In this document: piece after piece, positions 1 to 7,370 of the stretch
How positions within the stretch are numbered: the first letter of the stretch is position 1
Layout: the number at the start of each line of letters is the position of its first letter
Assembly (NCBI GenBank): GCA_022641095.1
Contig: JALCDB010000005.1
Coordinates: forward strand, 67,766 to 119,024
Reading direction: 5' to 3'
DNA length: 51,259 bases
DNA from: Bacilli bacterium
GTDB lineage: Bacteria; Bacillota_I; Bacilli_A; RFN20; CAG-826
Translations under genes and position numbers: made by a program
The notes under the pieces: model-generated
Seen by the model: only the letters and a program-made list of their open reading frames with translations
What the model was told of the DNA's origin: nothing
Databases searched by the model: none

Positions 1-2
1 CG

Positions 3-182
3 CGCTACGAGGAAGCCCTTTCGATATTCAATGGCGAAGTCGGAGGCATCGTCAAAGGCGAGTGCGTTTCCAACAAAGCTAGCACAATCGTTGATTTGAC
101 GAGCGAGGATGAAATAAAATTGATACGCGAAGGGCCTATCCCCTTTGCCGAATTGGAAAAAACTTGGAGGGATGCCAAATGA
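3..182 (+). CDS. L-threonylcarbamoyladenylate synthase (Sua5/YwlC/TsaC), C-terminal fragment
   Basis: Only the last 59 codons are present; the 5' part lies outside the window. The translation has the C-terminal signature of the Sua5/YwlC/YrdC family: STIVDL, a short acidic stretch, then IREGPIPF. In this family the segment follows the nucleotide and threonine pocket of the enzyme that makes threonylcarbamoyl-AMP for the t6A37 modification of tRNA. The stop codon TGA at 180-182 overlaps the ATG of rpiB by four bases (ATGA), so the two genes are translationally coupled. The ywlC-rpiB neighbourhood is common in Bacillota, which supports the call. Without the N-terminal YrdC domain the assignment is a strong inference only. 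Confidence 0.6.
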   Translation, partial: RYEEALSIFNGEVGGIVKGECVSNKASTIVDLTSEDEIKLIREGPIPFAELEKTWRDAK

Positions 183-616
183 AAATCGCCATCGGGAGCG
201 ACCATGCCGGATTCGAACTTAAGGAAGCCATTAAGAAGCATTTGATTGGCGAGGGCCACGAAGTCCTTGACGAGGGCACCCATTCTTTGGATCCTGTCGA
301 CTATCCCATTTATGGGGCCAAGGTCGGCCAAGCCGTCGTCAACAAGGAAGCCGATCTGGGAATCGTTTGCTGCGGTAGCGCGGAGGGGATCTCCATCGCC
401 GCCAACAAAGTCAAGGGCGTCCGTTGCGGCATTGGATATAATCTTGCGGTTTCCCATTTGCTCCGTCAGCACAATAACGGCAACGTCATCGCCTTTGGGG
501 GTCGGTTCATGACTCCTGAGGAAGTCTTTCCTCGGGTCGACGAATTCCTCAAAACCCCTTTTGATGGCGGGCGTCATCAACGCCGAATCGACGAGATCTC
601 GGCCCTCGAGAAGTAA
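179..616 (+). CDS. rpiB: Ribose-5-phosphate isomerase B
   Basis: A 145-residue protein of typical RpiB/LacAB length. RpiB interconverts ribose-5-phosphate and ribulose-5-phosphate in the non-oxidative pentose phosphate pathway. Visible family motifs are SDHAGFELK at residues 6-14, a cysteine-containing loop CCGSAEGISIAANK around residue 65, and RQHNNGNVIAFGGR near residue 100. I chose the ATG at 179 because GGAGG at 166-170 sits 8 nt upstream and the residues match the family N-terminus; an in-frame TTG at 164 would add an unlikely extension. Unusual point: most RpiB proteins have GTGxG after the catalytic cysteine, but here it is GSAEG, which may alter the phosphate or substrate loop. Terminator-like hairpin follows at 634-668. 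Confidence 0.93.
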   Translation: MKIAIGSDHAGFELKEAIKKHLIGEGHEVLDEGTHSLDPVDYPIYGAKVGQAVVNKEADLGIVCCGSAEGISIAANKVKGVRCGIGYNLAVSHLLRQHNNGNVIAFGGRFMTPEEVFPRVDEFLKTPFDGGRHQRRIDEISALEK

Positions 617-633
617 AATAGTTTTTGAGCAAA

Positions 634-668
634 GTAACCCTAATTTGCAGGGTTATTTTGTTTTTTAT
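634..668 (+). terminator. Rho-independent terminator after rpiB
   Basis: AACCCT (636-641) and AGGGTT (649-654) form a 6-bp stem with a 7-nt loop, followed by a T-rich tract. It separates rpiB from comFA. Confidence 0.7.
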
Positions 669-706
669 TTCGATTTTAAGTACTTTTTGCCATTTTCTCC
701 TTACCT

Positions 707-1867
707 ATGGGTATGGGGAAAGAAGAGAGTTACGTCTGCCCTCGATGCGGGAATCGGGATCCGCGGTATTTTGGGGTTATCGGGGGTCGGGTCTATTGCC
801 GAAAGTGCATTTCCTTCGTCGGCGCGAAGGCAGAGCAACTTCCTTCGGTCCCCAAGGAGGTCAAACTGAACCTTCATTATTCTTTATCGAAAGAACAGAA
901 GAAGATTTCAGATAAGATCGTCTATAACTTTCGGCATGGCATCGACACCCTCGTTTACGCTGTCTGCGGAAGTGGGAAGACGGAAATAAGCTACGGCGTC
1001 ATTTCGTATGCGATGGAACATGGGCTTTCGGTTGGTTTTGCTTTGCCAAGACGGGACGTCGTCATTGAGCTCTATTGGCGGCTCAAGGACGCTTTCCCGC
1101 TCAACCGAGTGGTGGCGGTTTACGGAGGGCACACATCGTGTCTTGAAGGGGACGTGGTCGTTTTGACGACCCATCAACTTTACCGATACAATCGTTATTT
1201 CGATTTGCTTGTCATGGATGAGATCGATGCCTTTCCCTTCAAGGGCAACGACACGCTCATAGCCTTTTATAAGGCCTCCCTCCGCGGGCATTGCCTTATG
1301 ATGTCGGCCACTCCTTCCAAGGAAATATTACTGGAGTACAAAAAACCAGGACATGACATTCAGGAATTGAGGACCCGTTTTCACAAAAACCCGATTCCGG
1401 TTCCCTCTATCGTCTATCGTCCCTCGTTCGGACAGCCTTTATACGTCGTGCGATGGCTCATGAAGTTCGGGCGGCTTTCAAAACCCTGCCTAGTTTTCGT
1501 TCCCTCAATAGCGAAATCGCGGGAACTATACGAGTTTACGTCTCTTTTCCTAAAAAGAGGGAACTACGTCAATTCCCGCCGAGAAGAGCGGGATCTCGTT
1601 ATCGATTCGTTCAAGAAGGGCCTGACCGGTTACCTGATCACCACTTCCGTTTTGGAGCGGGGCGTCACGATTCGGGATCTGCAGGTTTTGGTAATGGGGG
1701 CCGATTCTCAGCGGGTCTATCCTTCGTCGACTTTGATTCAAATTGCCGGACGGGCAGGGAGGAAAAGCGATGCACCGACAGGAGAGGTCGTTTTTTTATC
1801 GGAAAAGGAAACGGAAGGCATGCGAGACGCCATCGATGAGATTAGATTCTGCAACACCTTTTTGTAA
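707..1867 (+). CDS. comFA: ComFA-like superfamily 2 DNA helicase of the competence machinery
   Basis: 386 residues. ComFA is the cytoplasmic ATP-driven motor that helps pull transforming single-stranded DNA through the ComEC channel. Visible features: an N-terminal four-cysteine zinc site (CPRC near residue 12 and CRKC near residue 33), Walker A AVCGSGKTE near residue 86, the DEAD-like Walker B motif VMDEIDAF near residue 170, motif III SATPS near residue 201, and motif VI QIAGRAGRK near residue 345. These are in SF2 order and match ComFA. comFC follows with a 32-bp overlap, as in other Bacillota. The start is uncertain: ATGs at 707 and 713 both lack a clear Shine-Dalgarno. No other late competence genes are in the window, so actual competence is not shown. 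Confidence 0.88.
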   Translation: MGMGKEESYVCPRCGNRDPRYFGVIGGRVYCRKCISFVGAKAEQLPSVPKEVKLNLHYSLSKEQKKISDKIVYNFRHGIDTLVYAVCGSGKTEISYGVISYAMEHGLSVGFALPRRDVVIELYWRLKDAFPLNRVVAVYGGHTSCLEGDVVVLTTHQLYRYNRYFDLLVMDEIDAFPFKGNDTLIAFYKASLRGHCLMMSATPSKEILLEYKKPGHDIQELRTRFHKNPIPVPSIVYRPSFGQPLYVVRWLMKFGRLSKPCLVFVPSIAKSRELYEFTSLFLKRGNYVNSRREERDLVIDSFKKGLTGYLITTSVLERGVTIRDLQVLVMGADSQRVYPSSTLIQIAGRAGRKSDAPTGEVVFLSEKETEGMRDAIDEIRFCNTFL

Positions 1868-2519
1868 AATTTGCTTTAAGGACAAGACGGGGTTTGGTTG
1901 GAGCGATTTCGAAAGCGATCATCCATTGTGCAATGAATGTTTCGCTTCGATGGAACCACATGAGGAAGTTTTTAAAGTGGGTCCCTATTATGCTCGATGC
2001 CTCTATTCGTATACCGAGAGGATACGTTCTTTACTGTATCAACTTAAAGGGTGTAAGGACATCGAACTTGCTGGTATTTTCCTTGCAAAACAGGCTCCAA
2101 TTCTCAAATTGATCTACAACGGGTACGAGATGGTTCCAGCCCCTTCGTTTCGGCGGCGCGACCTTGATCGCGGATTCAATCACGTTCATGAGATGTTCAA
2201 GTGCCTTAAACTCCCTTTTATCAACGCGCTAGAAAAAACCGACGATATCAAGCAGGCCGATTCCAGTTTTGAGGAAAGATTAAATGTTTCTAAGCACATA
2301 CGCTTCCGTGACGACGCTTCCGTATTGAACAGGAAAATCCTCTTTGTCGATGACCTCATCACAACGGGGTCAACGGCTAAGGCATGTTGCGATTTGCTCA
2401 TGGATCGCGGGGCCAAGACGGTTCGGATACTGGCGATGGGGCATACGCGGAAAAAGGAAACCGAAAAAGCCAAGCGGAAGGGCTTTGGGGCGCTAGCAAC
2501 GTTCTTCAAAAGTCCATGA
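1836..2519 (+). CDS. comFC: ComFC/GntX-like phosphoribosyltransferase-fold competence protein
   Basis: 227 residues from the chosen ATG at 1836, which yields MRLDSATPFCKICF at the N-terminus. A longer frame opens at 1743 but lies entirely inside comFA. The protein has two N-terminal CxxC pairs (CKIC and CNEC), a zinc site typical of ComFC, and the PRTase nucleotide loop ILFVDDLITTGSTAKAC near residue 168. ComFC partners with ComFA in handling incoming single-stranded DNA. The overlap with comFA implies coupled translation. A purine-rich GGAAGG lies about 20 nt upstream, too far for a good ribosome site, which fits coupling. Confidence 0.85.
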   Translation: MRLDSATPFCKICFKDKTGFGWSDFESDHPLCNECFASMEPHEEVFKVGPYYARCLYSYTERIRSLLYQLKGCKDIELAGIFLAKQAPILKLIYNGYEMVPAPSFRRRDLDRGFNHVHEMFKCLKLPFINALEKTDDIKQADSSFEERLNVSKHIRFRDDASVLNRKILFVDDLITTGSTAKACCDLLMDRGAKTVRILAMGHTRKKETEKAKRKGFGALATFFKSP

Positions 2520-2542
2520 TTGGGCAAAAAATCGGGGTTTCG

Positions 2543-2571
2543 TTGCTTACCATCTATGGTAATGGTATTAT
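2543..2571 (+). promoter_or_regulatory. secA promoter with a perfect inverted repeat between -35 and -10
   Basis: TTGCTT (2543-2548) and TATTAT (2566-2571) are separated by 17 bp. The inverted repeat TTACCAT-CT-ATGGTAA (2547-2562) overlaps the end of the -35 element and fills the spacer, the classic place for a repressor or spacer-binding activator. The binding protein is unknown. Confidence 0.5.
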
Positions 2572-2599
2572 CTTAAAGCATCTTTTTGGAGATAAACAA

Positions 2600-5128
2600 G
2601 TGTCCAATAATTTCATTGAAAAACTCTTCCACCTTGAGGAGAGAGAACTTAACAAGTATTCGCGTGAGGCCGATCAGGTTTTGGCTTACGACGAGAAAAT
2701 GGCGGCGTTGAGCGATGATGAACTTCGCGCCAAAACGAAGGAATTTCAAGACGCTTTGAAAAACGGGAAAACCATCGCCGATATCAAATACGAGGCTTTC
2801 GCCGTCGCTCGCGAAGCGGCATGGAGGGCTTTGGGACAAAAACCGTTCAAAGTCCAAATCATGGGCGCCCTTGTGCTCAATAACGGTGACGTCGCCGAAA
2901 TGAAAACCGGCGAAGGCAAAACCCTTACCGCTACCATGGCCGTTTATCTTAACGCTTTGACTGGCAATGGCGTTCATGTCGTGACCGTCAACGAATACCT
3001 TGCTTCCCGCGATGCCGATTGGATGGGCCAGATTTATCGTTTCCTCGGTCTCACCGTTGGCGTTAATCTCGCCGCCAAGACCGCCGCCGAGAAGCGCGAG
3101 GCTTATGCCTGCGACATCACTTATACCACCAACTCCGAACTTGGTTTCGATTACCTCCGTGACAACATGTCATCAGACCTTTCCTCTCGCGTTCTGCGTG
3201 GGCTTTCCTATTCGATCGTCGATGAAGCCGACTCCATTTTGATCGACGAATCACGCACGCCGCTCATTATTTCGGGTGGAAGCCGCGCTCCGGCGAGCCA
3301 ATATCAAGTCGCCGATCGTTTCGTCAAATGCCTCCGTAAGGATCGTGATTTTGAAATAGACGTGAAAGAAAAAACATGCTCTCTTACGGACGAAGGCAAT
3401 AACAAAGCCGAGAAGATGTTCGGCATCCGTAACCTCTACGATCCTGAGAACAGCGATCTCGTTCATCGCATTCATCAAGCATTGAAGGCCAATTACATCA
3501 TGGCTCGGGACGTTGAATACATGGTTGACGCTGAGCGCAAAATCCAGCTTATTGATCAATTTACCGGCCGTGTCATGCCGGGTCGCGAGTACAATGACGG
3601 TCTGCAACAAGCCATCCAAGCCAAAGAAGGCGTCGAAATAAAGCAGGAGACCGTGGTTCTTGCCACCATCACTTACCAAAACTTTTTCCGTCTCTATAAG
3701 AAACTATGCGGCATGACTGGCACCGCCAAGACCGAGGAAGAGGAATTTCAAACCATTTATAACATGAAGGTCGTTTGCGTTCCGACCAATAAACCAGTCA
3801 TCCGAATCGATGACAGCGATCTTATCTTCGGTACCCACGAATCCAAACTCAAGGCTTTAGTGGCCGCGGTCAAAGAGCGCCATGACAAAGGGCAACCGAT
3901 TTTGATCGGTACCGTGTCCGTCGAATCCAACGAGGAGATTTCCGGCCTGCTCGATGCGGCTAAAATCCCCCATGAGGTTTTAAATGCCAAGAATCAGGCT
4001 CGCGAGGCGGAAATCATCTCGCACGCCGGCGAAAAAGGTTCGGTCACCCTTGCCACCAACATGGCCGGACGTGGCACCGACATCAAACTCGGGCCGGGGG
4101 TCCGGGAACTTGGGGGACTTTGCGTTTTTGGTACCGAGCGCCATGAATCCCGCCGCATCGACAATCAACTTCGCGGCCGTGGCGGTCGTCAAGGCGACCC
4201 GGGTTATTCACGGTTCTTCGTGTCCTTCGATGACGAATTGATGCGCCGTTTCGCTCCGGACAGCGTTCGCGAGATGTTTCAGAAAAACCTTGCTGACGAA
4301 GCCTATGTCAACAAGATGCTCACCAATTCCGTCACCAATGCCCAAAAGCAAATCGAAGGCAAGAATTTCGATATACGCAAAAACCTAAAGGATTACGACG
4401 ACGTTTTGGCCAAACAACGCCAGATTATTTATAACAAGCGCGACCGAATCCTCAAAGCCGAGGATATCGTCAACATGGTTCACGATTTCTTCGTTTCCGC
4501 CGGGAAAGGTTTGGCCAAGAGGGCCATTGACACTTCCAACGCCGAGGGAATCGTCTCCGGCGAGATGCTCAAGCGTTTGATTGAACCGCGTTTTTTACCG
4601 GAAGGAACCGTTAACGTGGCCGCTTATGACGGAGCTCCGGCCGACGAAGCCGGAGAGGATTTGGGCGAACTCATTTACGGGGCTTATCTCAATAAGCGCA
4701 AGACATGGTCGGCTGGCGACGCCGATAAAATCGAACGTCAGATCTCCCTTTCCGTCATGGATAAGAATTGGCAGCGCCACATTGATACCATGGCGCATTT
4801 GCGCGAAGGCATCTCTCTTCGCAGTTATGCCCAAACCAATCCGCTTCAGGATTACGTTAATGAGGGCTATCAACTCTTCCGCGAGATGAACGATCGCGTT
4901 GCTCTCGATACCGCGTTCAATCTTATGAACGTTCGCATCATTCGTAAGTCACCCGATCAAATCGCGGCTGAGAAGGCGGCTAAACAAGCCGCCATCGACG
5001 CAACCGTCAAAGGCGAGACAAAGACGGAGCCGCGTTCGCAAGTCCCGTCTGGTCAAGACGAAAAGATTGCCGAAAAATCGGTTGAGGCCGTTAAGGCGGG
5101 ATCGGTTGCCGAGACGAAGGCGAAATAG
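2600..5128 (+). CDS. secA: SecA preprotein translocase motor ATPase
   Basis: 842 residues from a GTG at 2600. GGAG at 2588-2591 lies 8 nt upstream and the sequence matches the SecA N-terminus from MSNNFIEKLF; the frame stays open upstream to 2384 but that part overlaps comFC. SecA binds SecYEG and drives post-translational secretion. Visible: Walker A MKTGEGKTLTAT near residue 103, Walker B VDEADSILIDESRTP near residue 207, the preprotein cross-linking region, NBD2 signature MAGRGTDIKLG, and the helical scaffold with MDKNWQRHID. The C-terminus is a charged Ala/Lys/Glu tail with no CxCx8CH zinc motif, so the SecB-binding zinc domain is absent. It has its own promoter and lies just upstream of prfB, the classic secA-prfB order. 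Confidence 0.97.
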   Translation: MSNNFIEKLFHLEERELNKYSREADQVLAYDEKMAALSDDELRAKTKEFQDALKNGKTIADIKYEAFAVAREAAWRALGQKPFKVQIMGALVLNNGDVAEMKTGEGKTLTATMAVYLNALTGNGVHVVTVNEYLASRDADWMGQIYRFLGLTVGVNLAAKTAAEKREAYACDITYTTNSELGFDYLRDNMSSDLSSRVLRGLSYSIVDEADSILIDESRTPLIISGGSRAPASQYQVADRFVKCLRKDRDFEIDVKEKTCSLTDEGNNKAEKMFGIRNLYDPENSDLVHRIHQALKANYIMARDVEYMVDAERKIQLIDQFTGRVMPGREYNDGLQQAIQAKEGVEIKQETVVLATITYQNFFRLYKKLCGMTGTAKTEEEEFQTIYNMKVVCVPTNKPVIRIDDSDLIFGTHESKLKALVAAVKERHDKGQPILIGTVSVESNEEISGLLDAAKIPHEVLNAKNQAREAEIISHAGEKGSVTLATNMAGRGTDIKLGPGVRELGGLCVFGTERHESRRIDNQLRGRGGRQGDPGYSRFFVSFDDELMRRFAPDSVREMFQKNLADEAYVNKMLTNSVTNAQKQIEGKNFDIRKNLKDYDDVLAKQRQIIYNKRDRILKAEDIVNMVHDFFVSAGKGLAKRAIDTSNAEGIVSGEMLKRLIEPRFLPEGTVNVAAYDGAPADEAGEDLGELIYGAYLNKRKTWSAGDADKIERQISLSVMDKNWQRHIDTMAHLREGISLRSYAQTNPLQDYVNEGYQLFREMNDRVALDTAFNLMNVRIIRKSPDQIAAEKAAKQAAIDATVKGETKTEPRSQVPSGQDEKIAEKSVEAVKAGSVAETKAK

Positions 5129-5151
5129 AAAAAGCGAGGTAAGAAAGGTAT

Positions 5152-6268
5152 ATGAAAGAGCTAGTCGAGTTAAAACAAAAAGCCCATGAATTGGGCAAGT
5201 TTGTCTCGCAGCTCGGTGACTCTCTTTGACTTGGATAAGTTAAAGCGGGATATCGCCGATCTGGAGGCGAAAGAAAACGTCGAAGGGTTTTGGTCGAACC
5301 AAAACTCAGCCATGGTCGTGGTCAACGGCCTCAAAGACGCAAAATACAAGGTCGAGTCCTATACGTCCATAAAAAAGGAATACGACGACCTCATTGAGCT
5401 TTTGGCCAGCGACGACAGCGCCGACCCTGATATGGCGGATCTCGTTTCCGACACCGAGGGCGAACTCGAAAAGAAAATCAAAGAACTTCGCAACCAACTG
5501 CTTTTTTCAGGCGAGTACGACGCCCTTGATTGCACACTTGAAATCCATCCGGGCGCCGGCGGGACCGAAGCCCAGGATTGGTCGGATATGCTGCTTCGGA
5601 TGTATGGGCGGTGGACCGAGCGTCATGGCTTCAAGTGGCAAGTACTGGCCTATGAGGAAGGCGAAGAGGCCGGACTGAAGAGCGCCACGGTCAAAATCAG
5701 CGGCCACGACGTTTACGGTCTCCTTAAGAGCGAGAAAGGCGTTCATCGTCTGGTGCGCATTTCCCCGTTCGACACCAACGCCAGACGGCACACTTCCTTC
5801 GCCTCGGTCAACGTCATTCCGGAATTCGGTTCCGTAAGCGACGTCGCGATCGATCCCAAAGACCTTAAGGTCGACACCTTTCGCAGCGGCGGCGCCGGCG
5901 GGCAGAACGTCAACAAGGTTTCCTCCGCCGTTCGCATCACCCATCTTCCGACCGGGATCGTGGTCCAGTGCGAAATCGAGCGAAGCCAATTGATGAATAA
6001 GGCGACTTGCATGGAAATGCTGAGGAATAAGCTCATGCAAAGGAAACTTGAAGAGAGGGACGCGAAGATGAAATCCATCGTCGGCGAGCAAAAGAACATC
6101 GAATGGGGTTCCCAGATCCGCAGTTATGTTTTTTGCCCGTATACGATGGTGAAAGACAATCGAACCGATTATGAGACGGCCGACGTTTCGGGAGTAATGG
6201 ACGGAGACGTCGATCCCTTCATCTACGCCTATCTCGAAATGGAGGCTAAGAATGGTCAGAATCGCTAA
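5152..6268 (+). CDS. prfB: Peptide chain release factor 2, expressed by programmed +1 frameshift
   Basis: RF2 releases the nascent chain at UGA and UAA. The frame starts at ATG 5152, reads 25 codons, meets an in-frame TGA at 5227-5229 inside CTT TGA C, and resumes in the +1 frame from GAC 5228. Together this gives 371 residues, normal for RF2. The anticodon tripeptide SPF is present (RISPFDTNARRH), as is the GGQ hydrolysis loop (SGGAGGQNVNK). A functional RF2 reading UGA agrees with UGA being stop throughout the window. It follows secA by 23 bp and overlaps the next gene by 17 bp, so secA, prfB, yitT-like and uvrB look co-transcribed. Treat it as one gene, not a pseudogene. Confidence 0.95.
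5215..5230 (+). promoter_or_regulatory. Programmed +1 frameshift site of prfB
   Basis: The slippery element CTT TGA C occupies 5224-5230. The usual stimulator AGGGGG three bases upstream is missing. The only anti-Shine-Dalgarno match nearby is GGTGA at 5215-5219, ending 4 nt before CTT. Confidence 0.85.
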
Positions 6269-7370
6269 ACACAAAGTATCCAAAGCCCGTCTGCTTTTGG
6301 ATTTGAAGCACGCTTTCTTCGTGCTTCTAGGGTCTTTGATCCTGGCTTTTGCCGATGCCGCTTTCCTAACTCCTTGCAAGATCATTTCGGGTGGCGTCAT
6401 TTCCGTTGGCATCATCGTCAATTATTACGTGGAGCCATTGATCGATTTCGATGTGACTTCCTATGTTATTTTAGGCGTTCAGGTCATCCTGTGGTTTATC
6501 GGTTTGCTTGCATTGGGCAAACGCTTCTCGATTCAAACCCTCTTGGCTTCGTTGGCTTACCCTCTGTTCTTTCTCATCTTCCACAATTCGGTTTTTGACG
6601 TTGCCGAAGGAATGGGAATCGTGGATGCGTTGAAGCTTCAGGATCCTACGAACATTGAGACGGGGAGTCTCATGATATGTGGCATCTTTGGCGGTGCTTT
6701 GGCTGGCGCGGGTGTGGCCGTGGCGTATTTGGGCAACGGGTCGACCGGTGGTTTTGACATCGTGAGTTTCATTATCGCCAAATACAGCGAAATGAAGCAG
6801 GATGTCTCGGGTTTCATCATCGATGCGTCGTTAGTCATCGTCGGCATGGTATGCTTGCGGGATATTCGAATGAGCCTTATTGGCATCATCGCCGCTTTGG
6901 CATGCGCCGTGGCGGTCCAATACATTTATGTCAACAGCGACACTTTCGTCATCGTGGATATCATCAGCGACCATTACTCCGAGATCCAGGACTATATCCA
7001 CAAGGAAATGAACCATGGCACCACCGTCATCGATACGATCGGCGGTTACTCTGGCGAGAAGCGCAAAATGATTCGCGTGGTCATTTATCAGATTGAGACG
7101 ACTGAACTTCGCAGCAAAATCGGCGAGATCGACAAGGACGCGTTTGTGAGTTTCATGCAAGCGAAGACGATCAATGGCGAAGGCTTCGAGCCTTTCGTTC
7201 CGCATCTAAGCAAGCGTTCGCGGCCCAGAGCGGCCCTCGAACGCGCCGTCATGGCGGAAAAATTCGCCAAACAAGACGCTGAAAAAGCCGACAAACGGGC
7301 TTCGAAAGCCCAAGCGGAGGCCAAAAAGGCCCAACAAGAAACGACAAAAGAGGCGAAGAAGGAGCCTTGA
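6252..7370 (+). CDS. YitT family membrane protein (DUF161 + DUF2179)
   Basis: 372 residues. The N-terminal part has about five hydrophobic membrane segments between residues 20 and 220, including the family pattern LTPCKIISGGVISVGIIVNY. A cytoplasmic DUF2179-like domain follows (residues about 230-320, with DTIGGYSGEKRKMIRVVIY). The last 45 residues are a highly charged Lys/Ala/Glu/Gln tail (AEKADKRASKAQAEAKKAQQ) that most YitT proteins lack and that is likely helical. Family function is not settled. The start overlaps the end of prfB by 17 bp and the stop TGA shares a base with the uvrB ATG, so translation is coupled on both sides. Confidence 0.85.
   Translation: MVRIAKHKVSKARLLLDLKHAFFVLLGSLILAFADAAFLTPCKIISGGVISVGIIVNYYVEPLIDFDVTSYVILGVQVILWFIGLLALGKRFSIQTLLASLAYPLFFLIFHNSVFDVAEGMGIVDALKLQDPTNIETGSLMICGIFGGALAGAGVAVAYLGNGSTGGFDIVSFIIAKYSEMKQDVSGFIIDASLVIVGMVCLRDIRMSLIGIIAALACAVAVQYIYVNSDTFVIVDIISDHYSEIQDYIHKEMNHGTTVIDTIGGYSGEKRKMIRVVIYQIETTELRSKIGEIDKDAFVSFMQAKTINGEGFEPFVPHLSKRSRPRAALERAVMAEKFAKQDAEKADKRASKAQAEAKKAQQETTKEAKKEP

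Noticed and set aside
5152-5229. Apparent premature stop in prfB as a pseudogene or sequencing error
   Set aside because: The stop is within CTT TGA C at codon 26, the conserved autoregulatory frameshift of RF2.
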